DNA of 64,000 bases from an uncultured Phycisphaerales bacterium (GTDB taxonomy: Bacteria; Planctomycetota; Phycisphaerae; Sedimentisphaerales; Anaerobacaceae), in NCBI GenBank assembly GCA_903857265.1, contig CAIODZ010000021.1, positions 1 through 64,000 of the forward strand, read 5' to 3'. The notes under the pieces are model-generated. The model ran no database searches and was not told the DNA's origin. It saw nothing but the letters and a program-made list of their open reading frames with translations. Both the position numbers and the translations under genes were made by a program. Shown one piece after another: positions 42,028-49,667 of this stretch (position 1 is its first letter; every line of letters begins with the position of its first letter).

Positions 42028-43902
42028 ATGAAATTCAAAACTGTCTTGACGCTGATGTTAATTGTTTTTTGCTCGCCCTGTGTAATTATGGCTGCCGACG
42101 AAGCACCCTCTCTGCAAGCGGCGCCGCAACCCAGCTTCAGCGCAGTCGGCGGAGGTCCCAAAACCATAACCCTCGGCTCGCTTGACCCGAACACCGGATT
42201 CAAGTTTCTCATCGACCTCACCTCCCGCGGCGCAGGTATAAGCGACGCCAAACTCAGCGAATTCGGCGACCTCGACCACAAAAATCCTCAGCCGCTTGCG
42301 ATATTATCATCGACAGCCAATCTCGACGGCACACCTGCTTTTTCAATGGCAACCCGGTCGCTCATACTGGATAACCAGTTGCAGTTACGTCTGGACAAGC
42401 TCGACTGGACAGCCGGCGACGTCGAAACCGATAACAGCATACAAATTGCCCGCTTTGAGGCAATCATAAAAGACAAGACCACGGGCAAACCTGTTATCAA
42501 ACTGACAAAAACCTATCGCGTCACCCCAAAAAATTATGACCTCGACTGCAATTTGACCATAGAGAACCTCTCCTCCGATGAACATAAACTCCAGTTTGAG
42601 ATGACCGGACCTGCCGGCATAAAAAGAGACGACCCGAGGAGCGACTCAAGAAAAACCATCGCCGCTTTCAGGGATACCAAAGGCGAAATCGTCAGCACAT
42701 TCCTCGACACAAACAAACTCAAAAAGGCCACAACGCCCGAAAGCAGACAACTCGCCCAGCACAACGCCGGCTTTATCTGGGCGGCAATCACATGCAAATA
42801 CTTCACGGCCATTGTCGTCCCGACACCCGATGTCAATATGAATTTCTGCAACTGGATAACCGACAAGTCCGGCTGGTTCGCAAATCCGGACGGCGATTAC
42901 CAGCTTAACAGCGGCGATGAAACCGTAGGCATCGACCTTAAAACCACAAATATCACGCTTGCCACGGCAGAGAGCAAAACCTTAAGCTTCAAGCTGTTCC
43001 TCGGCCCCAAGGACAAATCGCTGTTCGACAAAGTGCCGATGTATCAAAACCTCGGATTTGTCAACACAATGGATTTTATGGCCTGCTGCTGCCCTGCCGC
43101 AATCATCCATCCGCTGGCCTTCGGAATACTCTGGCTTTTGAAATCGCTTCATGGCTTCTGGCCCCACAATTACGGCATAGTAATAATCATTCTCGTTCTC
43201 CTCGTCCGGCTGATGCTTCACCCGCTAACCCGGTTAAGCCAGGTGTCGATGAGCAAATACTCGAAATTCAACGCCTTGCCTGAGGTGCAGGAAATCAGGA
43301 AACAATACGGCAAAAATATGATGGAGATGAACCGCCGAATCGGCGAGGTGCAGAAAAAATATGGCGTGTCTCACTCCGCGGCGGTTATGGGAATGCTGCC
43401 GACAATGGTGCAGATGCCGATATGGATTGCACTATACGGCGCTATTTACGCCAGTATCGACCTTCGCGGCGCGCAGTTTTTGCCCTTCTGGATTACAGAC
43501 CTCTCGGCCCCCGATGCGTTGTTCAGGTTCAAGGCGATATCGCTGCCCCTGTTAGGCACGCTCGACTCGTTTAACCTGCTGCCGATTCTGATGGGCGTAG
43601 CGTTTTACCTCCAGCAAAAACTTATGCCCGCACAGGCCGCAGCCGATCCGCAAACGGCGCAGCAGCAGAAAATTATGATGTTTATGATGCCCGTGATGTT
43701 CCCATTGATGCTATACAACTCACCATCGGGGCTGAACCTTTATATTATGGCCAGCGTGTTTGGCGGCGTCCTTGAACAATATTACATCAAAAAGCACATA
43801 GCCAAACAGGAACTGCTGGAAATCGAAAACTTCGTCCCGGTAACGAGTAAAACCGGAGGCAAAGTCAAAAAGCCGAAGTCGAAACCGTTCTTCAAAATAT
43901 AA
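42028..43902 (+). CDS. yidC: membrane protein insertase YidC
   Basis: YidC inserts and folds inner membrane proteins. The 624-residue protein has a signal-like N-terminal helix, a large periplasmic beta domain of about 300 residues as in Gram-negative bacteria, and the conserved five-helix core with YGIVIIILVLLVRLMLHPLT (the positive residue in the groove), GVSHSAAVMGMLPTMVQMPI, and SPSGLNLYIMASVFGGVLEQ. The C-terminal tail is basic. mnmE follows. Confidence 0.95.
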   Translation: MKFKTVLTLMLIVFCSPCVIMAADEAPSLQAAPQPSFSAVGGGPKTITLGSLDPNTGFKFLIDLTSRGAGISDAKLSEFGDLDHKNPQPLAILSSTANLDGTPAFSMATRSLILDNQLQLRLDKLDWTAGDVETDNSIQIARFEAIIKDKTTGKPVIKLTKTYRVTPKNYDLDCNLTIENLSSDEHKLQFEMTGPAGIKRDDPRSDSRKTIAAFRDTKGEIVSTFLDTNKLKKATTPESRQLAQHNAGFIWAAITCKYFTAIVVPTPDVNMNFCNWITDKSGWFANPDGDYQLNSGDETVGIDLKTTNITLATAESKTLSFKLFLGPKDKSLFDKVPMYQNLGFVNTMDFMACCCPAAIIHPLAFGILWLLKSLHGFWPHNYGIVIIILVLLVRLMLHPLTRLSQVSMSKYSKFNALPEVQEIRKQYGKNMMEMNRRIGEVQKKYGVSHSAAVMGMLPTMVQMPIWIALYGAIYASIDLRGAQFLPFWITDLSAPDALFRFKAISLPLLGTLDSFNLLPILMGVAFYLQQKLMPAQAAADPQTAQQQKIMMFMMPVMFPLMLYNSPSGLNLYIMASVFGGVLEQYYIKKHIAKQELLEIENFVPVTSKTGGKVKKPKSKPFFKI

Positions 43903-43907
43903 GTAAC

Positions 43908-43942
43908 AGCATATAGCGGGTAGCGTATAGCGTTCAGTGAAT
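43908..43942. repeat. heptamer array AGCGTAT, 5 units, containing the mnmE start
   Basis: AGCATAT AGCGGGT AGCGTAT AGCGTTC AGTGAAT. The mnmE ATG at 43937 partly overlaps the last unit, so the array occupies the ribosome-binding region. Confidence 0.75.
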
Positions 43943-45322
43943 GTGTATAACTCTACTGATACAATCGCGGCAATTAGTTCACCAAGCAATGACCATCGGG
44001 TGATTGTTCGTTTAGCAGGCCCACAGACACTCGATATCATGAACCGCGTTTGTGCATCACCTGTCGCCGACAAGGCGGGCATAACGACCTGTCGCATATC
44101 AGATATAAATCTCGACGCGATTGTTTACCTTTTCCGAAGCCCGCGTTCTTACACAGGAGACGACCTGGCTGAAATACATTTATGGGCAAATCAGGCAATA
44201 ACCGAGGCGTTGATGGAACAACTGCTGAAACTCGGCGCCCGCCCCGCTTGTGCGGGCGAGTTCACCGCAAGAGCATATCTAAATAACAAAATTGACCTCG
44301 CACAGGCAGAAGCCGTCAATGAGGTGATTACCGCATCAAACACGTTTCAGCTTGCCGCGGCGGAAAACCTGCTCGCGGGTCGGCTTGGTCGATTATCAAA
44401 AACAATTCGTGAATCAATTCTCGACCTTCTCAGCCGGCTCGAAGCGGACCTTGATTTCAGCGTCGAAGATATCGCTCCCGCCAATAAAGCAGATATAATC
44501 GTGAAATTAAACGAGGCAAGAAGCCGCATCAACGACCTCCTTACAGGTTCGATACGCAGCGAATCAACACTCGACCTGCCAGCGGTCGGAATCTCAGGAA
44601 CTCCCAACGCGGGCAAAAGCACACTGCTTAATAAGCTGCTTGGCAGGCATCGCAGTATCGTCTCGCATCAGCGAAAAACTACCCGCGATGTTCTTACGGG
44701 CGAATTTGAGCTTCCCGGATGTCGCTGCATTCTTTTTGATTGTGCAGGATTAATAATGAAACCGGAAAACATACTCGATGAACTCACACAGCAGGCCGCA
44801 ATTGAAGCGATACGAAATGCAATGGTAGTTGTCTTCTGCGTCGATATAACAAAACCTGAATGGGCTGAAGATATTGCGATACGCCGATTGATAAACCCCG
44901 CACACCTGATAGCAATCGCCACAAAAACCGATTTGCTTTCGGAAAAGGTTACTGACGAACGGCTCTCAAAACTAAAATCGCTCTTCGGCTGCAATTTCCT
45001 CCCCGTTTCCACGCACAGCGGCACAGGTATCGATAACCTAAAAGCACAAATAGCCGAACGGATAATTGCCGCCACATCCGAGCACGGCAAATCCGCCTCG
45101 GCGGATAAATACGGCATCGCATTGACCGCCAGACACAGGCAGGCGCTCAATAACGCGATTCACGATACCATCCAGGCCGAAAAAGAAATAAAGGCAGGCA
45201 GTGAGGAACTGGCTGCTATGATGCTCAGAACCGCCTATAACCAGCTAAGCAACATCGAGCAGCACAATATCGATGAACAGATTCTCGACCGCATCTTCTC
45301 ACGCTTTTGCATCGGTAAATAA
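43937..45322 (+). CDS. mnmE: tRNA modification GTPase MnmE
   Basis: MnmE, with MnmG, modifies U34 of several tRNAs. The 461-residue protein has the N-terminal tetrahydrofolate domain (DTIAAISSPSNDHRVIVRLAG), the helical domain with EFTARAYLNNKIDLAQAEAV, an inserted G domain (GTPNAGKSTLLNKLLG, DCAG, TKTD) and the C-terminal CIGK where Cys is required for activity. No clear ribosome-binding site is seen since a heptamer array precedes the ATG. It converges with the hgc-ars operon. Confidence 0.95.
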   Translation: MNVYNSTDTIAAISSPSNDHRVIVRLAGPQTLDIMNRVCASPVADKAGITTCRISDINLDAIVYLFRSPRSYTGDDLAEIHLWANQAITEALMEQLLKLGARPACAGEFTARAYLNNKIDLAQAEAVNEVITASNTFQLAAAENLLAGRLGRLSKTIRESILDLLSRLEADLDFSVEDIAPANKADIIVKLNEARSRINDLLTGSIRSESTLDLPAVGISGTPNAGKSTLLNKLLGRHRSIVSHQRKTTRDVLTGEFELPGCRCILFDCAGLIMKPENILDELTQQAAIEAIRNAMVVVFCVDITKPEWAEDIAIRRLINPAHLIAIATKTDLLSEKVTDERLSKLKSLFGCNFLPVSTHSGTGIDNLKAQIAERIIAATSEHGKSASADKYGIALTARHRQALNNAIHDTIQAEKEIKAGSEELAAMMLRTAYNQLSNIEQHNIDEQILDRIFSRFCIGK

Positions 45323-45354
45323 AAGTGTTTCGTCCAGCCCCAGACCATCCGGCT

Positions 45355-46404
45355 TCAGTGGGCCGCCACAAACCGGTTTCGCATTTTTAAGCATACCTTT
45401 ACAAGCATAAGCATAACGGGGACTTCGACGAGCGGGCCAATGACGGCCGCGAAGGCCTGGCCGGAGTTAATGCCAAAGACCGTAACAGCTACCGCGATAG
45501 CTAATTCGAAATTGTTGCTTGCAGCAGTCAAAGACAAAGTTGTCGATTGACCATAGCCGGCGCCCGCCTTTGCGCTGATGAAAAAGGTGATAAAAAACAT
45601 CGCGACAAAATAAATCAGCAAAGGCAACGCGATACGAAGCACATCAACAGGCAGCGAAACAATAAACTGCCCTTTCATACTGAACATAACCACGATTGTG
45701 AAAAGCAGTGCAATCAATGTAAGGGGTGAGATTTTGGGAATGAACTTATTTTGATACCAATCCCTGTTTTTAATCTTTATCAAAGTAAATCTCGTAACAA
45801 CGCCGGCTATGAACGGTATCCCCAAATAAACAAAAACGCTTTTGGCAATCTGGGAAATAGAGACGTTGACGGCGCTGCCGGCCAATCCGAAAACGGGAGG
45901 CAAAACCGTTACGAATATGTATGCGTAAACGGAGAAGAACAACACCTGGAAAATTGAATTAAACGCTACAAGACCCGCGGCGTATTCCGTATCGCCTTTT
46001 GCGAGGTCATTCCAGACAATTACCATTGCGATACATCTGGCAAGGCCGATGATAATCAGGCCGACCATATATTCCGGATAGCCACGTAAAAATACTATCG
46101 CCAGGACAAACATCAGGACCGGGCCGATTACCCAGTTTTGAAGCAGAGAAAGCCCCAGTATCTTATAATTGCGAAAGACCCCGCCCAGTTCCTCGTATTT
46201 TACCTTCGCCAAAGGCGGATACATCATCAGAATCAGCCCGATTGCGATGGGGACATTAGTTGTGCCGTATTGGAAGCTGTTCCAGAAATTGACAATCGAG
46301 GGATAAAAATAGCCCGAGGCAACGCCGACACCCATCGCCAGAAAAATCCACAGGGTTAAGAACCTGTCTAAGAATGAAAGTTGCTTTGCTATTCCATTAG
46401 TCAT
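45355..46404 (-). CDS. ACR3-family arsenite efflux permease
   Basis: The 349-residue protein has ten membrane helices and the conserved ACR3 stretch [20 protein letters not shown] with the essential Cys, plus [18 protein letters not shown] and [14 protein letters not shown]-like [12 protein letters not shown]3 pumps export As(III), sometimes Sb(III). It is the last gene of the minus-strand operon behind the ArsR regulator. AAAGGA precedes the ATG. Confidence 0.95.
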   Translation of the reverse strand: MTNGIAKQLSFLDRFLTLWIFLAMGVGVASGYFYPSIVNFWNSFQYGTTNVPIAIGLILMMYPPLAKVKYEELGGVFRNYKILGLSLLQNWVIGPVLMFVLAIVFLRGYPEYMVGLIIIGLARCIAMVIVWNDLAKGDTEYAAGLVAFNSIFQVLFFSVYAYIFVTVLPPVFGLAGSAVNVSISQIAKSVFVYLGIPFIAGVVTRFTLIKIKNRDWYQNKFIPKISPLTLIALLFTIVVMFSMKGQFIVSLPVDVLRIALPLLIYFVAMFFITFFISAKAGAGYGQSTTLSLTAASNNFELAIAVAVTVFGINSGQAFAAVIGPLVEVPVMLMLVKVCLKMRNRFVAAH

Positions 46405-46459
46405 TTTTGAATCCTTTGATTACACGATACTTTTAATCCGTATTAAAAAGCCGACATTC

Positions 46460-47155
46460 TTAAAACGTGATCAGAAAATAGAAACCAGCGATAATGAGAA
46501 CCACTCCGGCAATCCAGCGAATCGCGGCATCGGCGCCTCTGGCGGCGAGGCTGACCTTGCTTAACGAAATTCCCAACAACACCGCTCCCAGCGGCAGGCT
46601 GAAACCGATGGCAAACATCGCCAGCATAAGTATCGCCCATAAAACTTTCCCCTGCAGAATCGCCGCTCCGATAACGATGAAAATACCGGGATTGCACGGC
46701 AGGGAACTGACGGCGACAATTCCCCCCACGATAAGACCGGCCAACACCACTCCAGATTTTCCCATTTTGCTTTTGACACCCTCGAATTTGCCCAAGGACA
46801 TCTTGAAGGGCAGAAGGTTAAGGGCTGCCAAGCCGAGAAAGACCGCCACTATGCCGGCAAAGACCTTCCAGTATCGGCCCAGAGCGATTTGGGCAACCTG
46901 ACCGACAAATCCGGCAATTCCTCCGATAATCATCAGGGAGACAATCGTTCCCAACGTGAAGAGCAGCGCGGTTTTGACAGCCGTCTTTCGATTGTCGTTC
47001 GCCGCAGCGCCGGAATAACCGACCAAAACCCCCAACGCCGGGAGCGTGCAGCAGGCGCTGGTGGCGGCACTTACCACTCCAAGAATCAAGGCAAAAACAA
47101 GCCCCAGCGGTTCTGAAGCTACTTGCTGCAATGTGTTTGTAATATACTCGAGCAT
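46460..47155 (-). CDS. CcdA/DsbD-family thiol-transport membrane protein
   Basis: The protein of about 231 residues has six membrane helices. Cysteine motifs sit where CcdA has its thiol pair: VSAATSACCTLPALGVL in helix 1 and VAVSSLPCNPGIFIVIG in helix 4. CcdA and DsbD pass reducing power from the cytoplasm to extracytoplasmic partners; ArsG-type permeases are another branch of this superfamily. Start at 47155 follows AAGGA; it lies ten bases after the thioredoxin-fold gene. The pair may keep thiols of the anchored Cys-rich protein reduced, or export a metalloid. I cannot decide between transport of electrons and of arsenicals. Confidence 0.8.
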   Translation of the reverse strand: MLEYITNTLQQVASEPLGLVFALILGVVSAATSACCTLPALGVLVGYSGAAANDNRKTAVKTALLFTLGTIVSLMIIGGIAGFVGQVAQIALGRYWKVFAGIVAVFLGLAALNLLPFKMSLGKFEGVKSKMGKSGVVLAGLIVGGIVAVSSLPCNPGIFIVIGAAILQGKVLWAILMLAMFAIGFSLPLGAVLLGISLSKVSLAARGADAAIRWIAGVVLIIAGFYFLITF

Positions 47156-47165
47156 TATAATATCC

Positions 47166-47816
47166 TTATTTACTTTCTGGGGCTGGGGCTGAAGGGCTAC
47201 AACCTGCTGAACCACCACCAGACGGACAGCAACCGCCTGCGCGGGAGGATGCGACGTATGCCTGCAAAAGTTTCGTTTCTGTTATTTCTCCAGATACAGC
47301 GCCCATACCCTTACCTTTGCTCATTACCAATATACCGGGTAAAGTCAATTGCGAAGCGATATCGGCGTATTCTTTAGACATCGAAAACTGTAAGGTATAC
47401 AAGCCGATGCGTATGTTGCTGGATTTCAATTTTTGTTCGGCGGACGCGATGGCATTTAAGATTTCCTTACTGATTGTTTCGTTTCCGTTGGCTGGAACAA
47501 AAACGAATACAGCATCCTGATTTGCAGCTACCGTATTCAATGAGGCGAGTGAATCTATGAACTCACCTACTTTTTTTGAGTCCTCGGCCGATTTAACTGC
47601 CGGTTCCTGTCCGATTGCCTGATTTAAAATGGGCGCAGCAAATGCGGCTTTCGTATTATCCTGTGCCGTGTGCCTGGCACTGTTTGCCTTATAAACGAAA
47701 ATTCCGCATATCGCCAACAGGACAATCAAACAAATTACGGTCTTTGCTTTTTTGTTTCCCGAAGGCTTGCCGCAATTACACCCCGGCCCACAACCTTCCG
47801 ACTTTACATCTTCCAT
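47166..47816 (-). CDS. membrane-anchored Cys-rich thioredoxin-fold protein
   Basis: The 216-residue protein begins with a cytoplasmic Cys-rich motif (EGCGPGCNCGK), has one membrane helix (VICLIVLLAICGIFVY), then a domain with thioredoxin-like order (AVFVFVPANGNE, NIRIGLYTLQF, LTLPGILVMSKGKG with the cis-Pro) but no CxxC at the usual place, and ends in GGCCPSGGGSAGCSP. AGGAGG precedes the start. The many Cys at both ends suggest binding or transfer of a soft metal. It lies between hgcB and the CcdA-like gene in the same operon. No named family was recognised. Confidence 0.72.
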   Translation of the reverse strand: MEDVKSEGCGPGCNCGKPSGNKKAKTVICLIVLLAICGIFVYKANSARHTAQDNTKAAFAAPILNQAIGQEPAVKSAEDSKKVGEFIDSLASLNTVAANQDAVFVFVPANGNETISKEILNAIASAEQKLKSSNIRIGLYTLQFSMSKEYADIASQLTLPGILVMSKGKGMGAVSGEITETKLLQAYVASSRAGGCCPSGGGSAGCSPSAPAPESK

Positions 47817-47892
47817 AAATACCTCCTGCGTTTTATTTTATCATTGTTATTGTCGCTCATTTAAGGCCTTCCTAAAAAGATTAAATATGTTG

Positions 47893-48192
47893 TCAGCAAC
47901 ACTTCGATTTTTTATCACAGCCGCAGTCACATACAGGCTCTGTTCTCCGTATAAAACCTTGGATAACAGCGGCTGCACAGCCTACTCCTGTTTTTACACT
48001 GATTGCGTCCGCAGGACAGTTTCGGCTGCAAGCCCCGCATTCCATACAGGCATCTCTATCGATTACTTCTGCTTTTCTGTTATTGATTTGAAAAACTCTA
48101 TGCGGACACACGACAACGCACATACCACATCCAATACATTTATTGACATTCAGTTCCAAGGTAACGACGTTTTTGAGATATCGAAGCTTCAT
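47893..48192 (-). CDS. hgcB: mercury methylation ferredoxin HgcB
   Basis: HgcB supplies electrons to HgcA for methyl transfer to Hg(II). The 99-residue protein has two 4Fe-4S motifs, CIGCGMCVVVCP (Cys 19-29) and CMECGACSRNCP (Cys 49-59); the CMECGAC form is characteristic of HgcB. It also has the conserved Cys after the second cluster (Cys 72) and the terminal vicinal pair (Cys 98-99) that is proposed to hold Hg(II), with further Cys at 88, 90 and 92. AAGGAAAT precedes the ATG. It follows hgcA by nine bases. Confidence 0.93.
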   Translation of the reverse strand: MKLRYLKNVVTLELNVNKCIGCGMCVVVCPHRVFQINNRKAEVIDRDACMECGACSRNCPADAISVKTGVGCAAAVIQGFIRRTEPVCDCGCDKKSKCC

Positions 48193-48201
48193 ATTATTTC
48201 C

Positions 48202-49221
48202 TTAGATAAACCTAAGTATCCCCAAAAATACGATTCCAACAAACGCGGATATTATTTGCAACGGCACTGCAACTCGCATCTCTTTTTTTACACCGGAAAG
48301 AGAAGTATAGGTTGAAGAACCTGTGAAATTCATAACCAAATACGAACAAACTGGCAGGACCAATAAGAGCCACGCTAATGTATTTGCCCAATGACCTGTC
48401 CACGCCAAGTTCCACAATATGGCGGTTACAAGCAGACCTAAAAAAGTCCCTTTAAAGGCAAAACTTCTCCCCGGAATCCACGGTAATAGCAGCGGCCCCG
48501 CAATTGTCCCGGCTAAATAGGCTGCAAAGAGTATAACGGTCGAAGCTAAACCATTTTGAAACATCAACTCTCGCGAAAACCCCTTTGGATTCAGTCCGGA
48601 CAACAAAAAGAAAACCACCATCACAACCAGCAGATATTTCAGGCTGTTTACAAATTCAACCGGTGTTAAAACGAGTCTGTCGTACAATGAGAATTGTACC
48701 CGCCGCATTTCATCGGTTGCCTTCATTCCTGCTTTAATAAATGCTTTTATGTCACTAGCCCGAACAGGACCATAAATCACAGAAAACCCAGATCTCTTGC
48801 AGACCTCATGAGCACACACGCCAACAGCGCCCAATTGGGGCAGGAGTAGTTTGCGATGATTAACAACGCTTGCCAATCTTGAAACCTCTATTCTTTTAAC
48901 CAGTTCTTCTGTTCCAAAAGTCCCTTTGCCCGCTGCACACCATACGTTTATGCCTTTTGTATCCAGCACGAGTATCCAGGCATCAAGTCCTTCAAGCTGG
49001 CTTCTGAGAGCATCAAAACTGAGCTTGTAATTAGCAGAGACGAACACCACTGAGCTGGAATTGGGATTGTTAACAGCATAAATTCCTGGCTCAACCACAT
49101 AGCCCATTCGATTTATGCCCCAACGGACCTTCCAGTCTCCCAACCGGTCTTGTTTAGTTAGCGTTGTTGGAACTCTATTTACTATAGCAGTTAAATGCAA
49201 TTGCTCAACTTTTTCGGACAT
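48202..49221 (-). CDS. hgcA: mercury methylation corrinoid protein HgcA
   Basis: HgcA carries a corrinoid cofactor and transfers a methyl group to Hg(II), making methylmercury. The protein has the N-terminal corrinoid domain with the cap-helix signature NVWCAAGKGTFGT (Cys 95 from the ATG at 49221, or 100 from the TTG at 49236), preceded by LDTKGI and a GPVRASDIKAF substrate-side segment, and a C-terminal membrane domain of about four to five helices (YLLVVMVVFFLLSGL onward). Length near 340 fits the family. The ATG at 49221 has a weak AAAG leader; both starts are possible. It lies 23-38 bases after the ArsR gene and nine before hgcB. Confidence 0.95.
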   Translation of the reverse strand: MSEKVEQLHLTAIVNRVPTTLTKQDRLGDWKVRWGINRMGYVVEPGIYAVNNPNSSSVVFVSANYKLSFDALRSQLEGLDAWILVLDTKGINVWCAAGKGTFGTEELVKRIEVSRLASVVNHRKLLLPQLGAVGVCAHEVCKRSGFSVIYGPVRASDIKAFIKAGMKATDEMRRVQFSLYDRLVLTPVEFVNSLKYLLVVMVVFFLLSGLNPKGFSRELMFQNGLASTVILFAAYLAGTIAGPLLLPWIPGRSFAFKGTFLGLLVTAILWNLAWTGHWANTLAWLLLVLPVCSYLVMNFTGSSTYTSLSGVKKEMRVAVPLQIISAFVGIVFLGILRFI

Positions 49222-49259
49222 ATCTAATTCTTTCAAGCCTAACTATTTGAGTTTCCTTT

Positions 49260-49595
49260 TCATAACTCATTCAACAATCTGCTGCTTTCCCTGGCCTGCT
49301 GTTTGAGCATACCCGACATACATTTGAAAAACTCCAGTATGCAGGGGCATTTGAGCCGATAGATGACTTTCAGCCCTTCCTTGCGGTGTTCCAGCACCCC
49401 TGCAGCAACCATAACAGACAAATGCCGCGAGACATTCGAACGTTCCGCCCCGATTTGCTCTGCAATATCACAGACACATTGCTCGCCATCTTTGAGAAAG
49501 TCGACGATTTCGAGTCGGAGAGGATGCCCTATTGCCTGCGCAATCCGGGCTTGTTTTTGAAACAACAGTTGTTTTTTAGAATCAGGCATATTCAT
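49260..49595 (-). CDS. arsR: ArsR-family metalloregulator of the hgc operon
   Basis: The 111-residue winged-helix protein has the ArsR metal motif as EQCVCDIAEQIG (Cys 40 and 42), the recognition helix SNVSRHLSVM, and additional Cys at CPC (83, 85) and FKC (92). Arsenite or mercury binding would release DNA. The next ATG (49589) has GGA at eight bases and may be the true start. A perfect 26-base palindrome overlaps the promoter just upstream, so it should repress its own operon: arsR-hgcA-hgcB-trx-ccdA-acr3. Confidence 0.93.
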   Translation of the reverse strand: MNMPDSKKQLLFQKQARIAQAIGHPLRLEIVDFLKDGEQCVCDIAEQIGAERSNVSRHLSVMVAAGVLEHRKEGLKVIYRLKCPCILEFFKCMSGMLKQQARESSRLLNEL

Positions 49596-49609
49596 TTTCC
49601 ATAAGCGTT

Positions 49610-49635
49610 ACTATATGAGTATATACTCATATAGT
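49610..49635. promoter_or_regulatory. ArsR operator, perfect 26-bp palindrome
   Basis: ACTATATGAGTAT and ATACTCATATAGT are exact inverse copies. The element overlaps the -10 box and lies 15 bases before the arsR start, the usual place and form for an ArsR/SmtB operator. Confidence 0.85.
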
Positions 49636-49658
49636 ATCAAATATGTTTGCCCGGTCAA
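49631..49658 (-). promoter_or_regulatory. promoter of the arsR-hgcAB operon
   Basis: On the minus strand TTGACC (49658-49653) is followed after 16 bases by TACTAT (49636-49631). The -10 box overlaps the palindrome. Confidence 0.65.
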
Positions 49659-49667
49659 CACCTGTTT

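Noticed and set aside
47155-47166. ArsF/ArsE-type nitroreductase or SAO-system (selenocysteine) assignment for the Trx-like and CcdA-like genes
   Set aside because: The Trx-like protein lacks the motifs I associate with those proteins, HgcA here has Cys rather than selenocysteine, and no in-frame TGA with a following hairpin was noticed.
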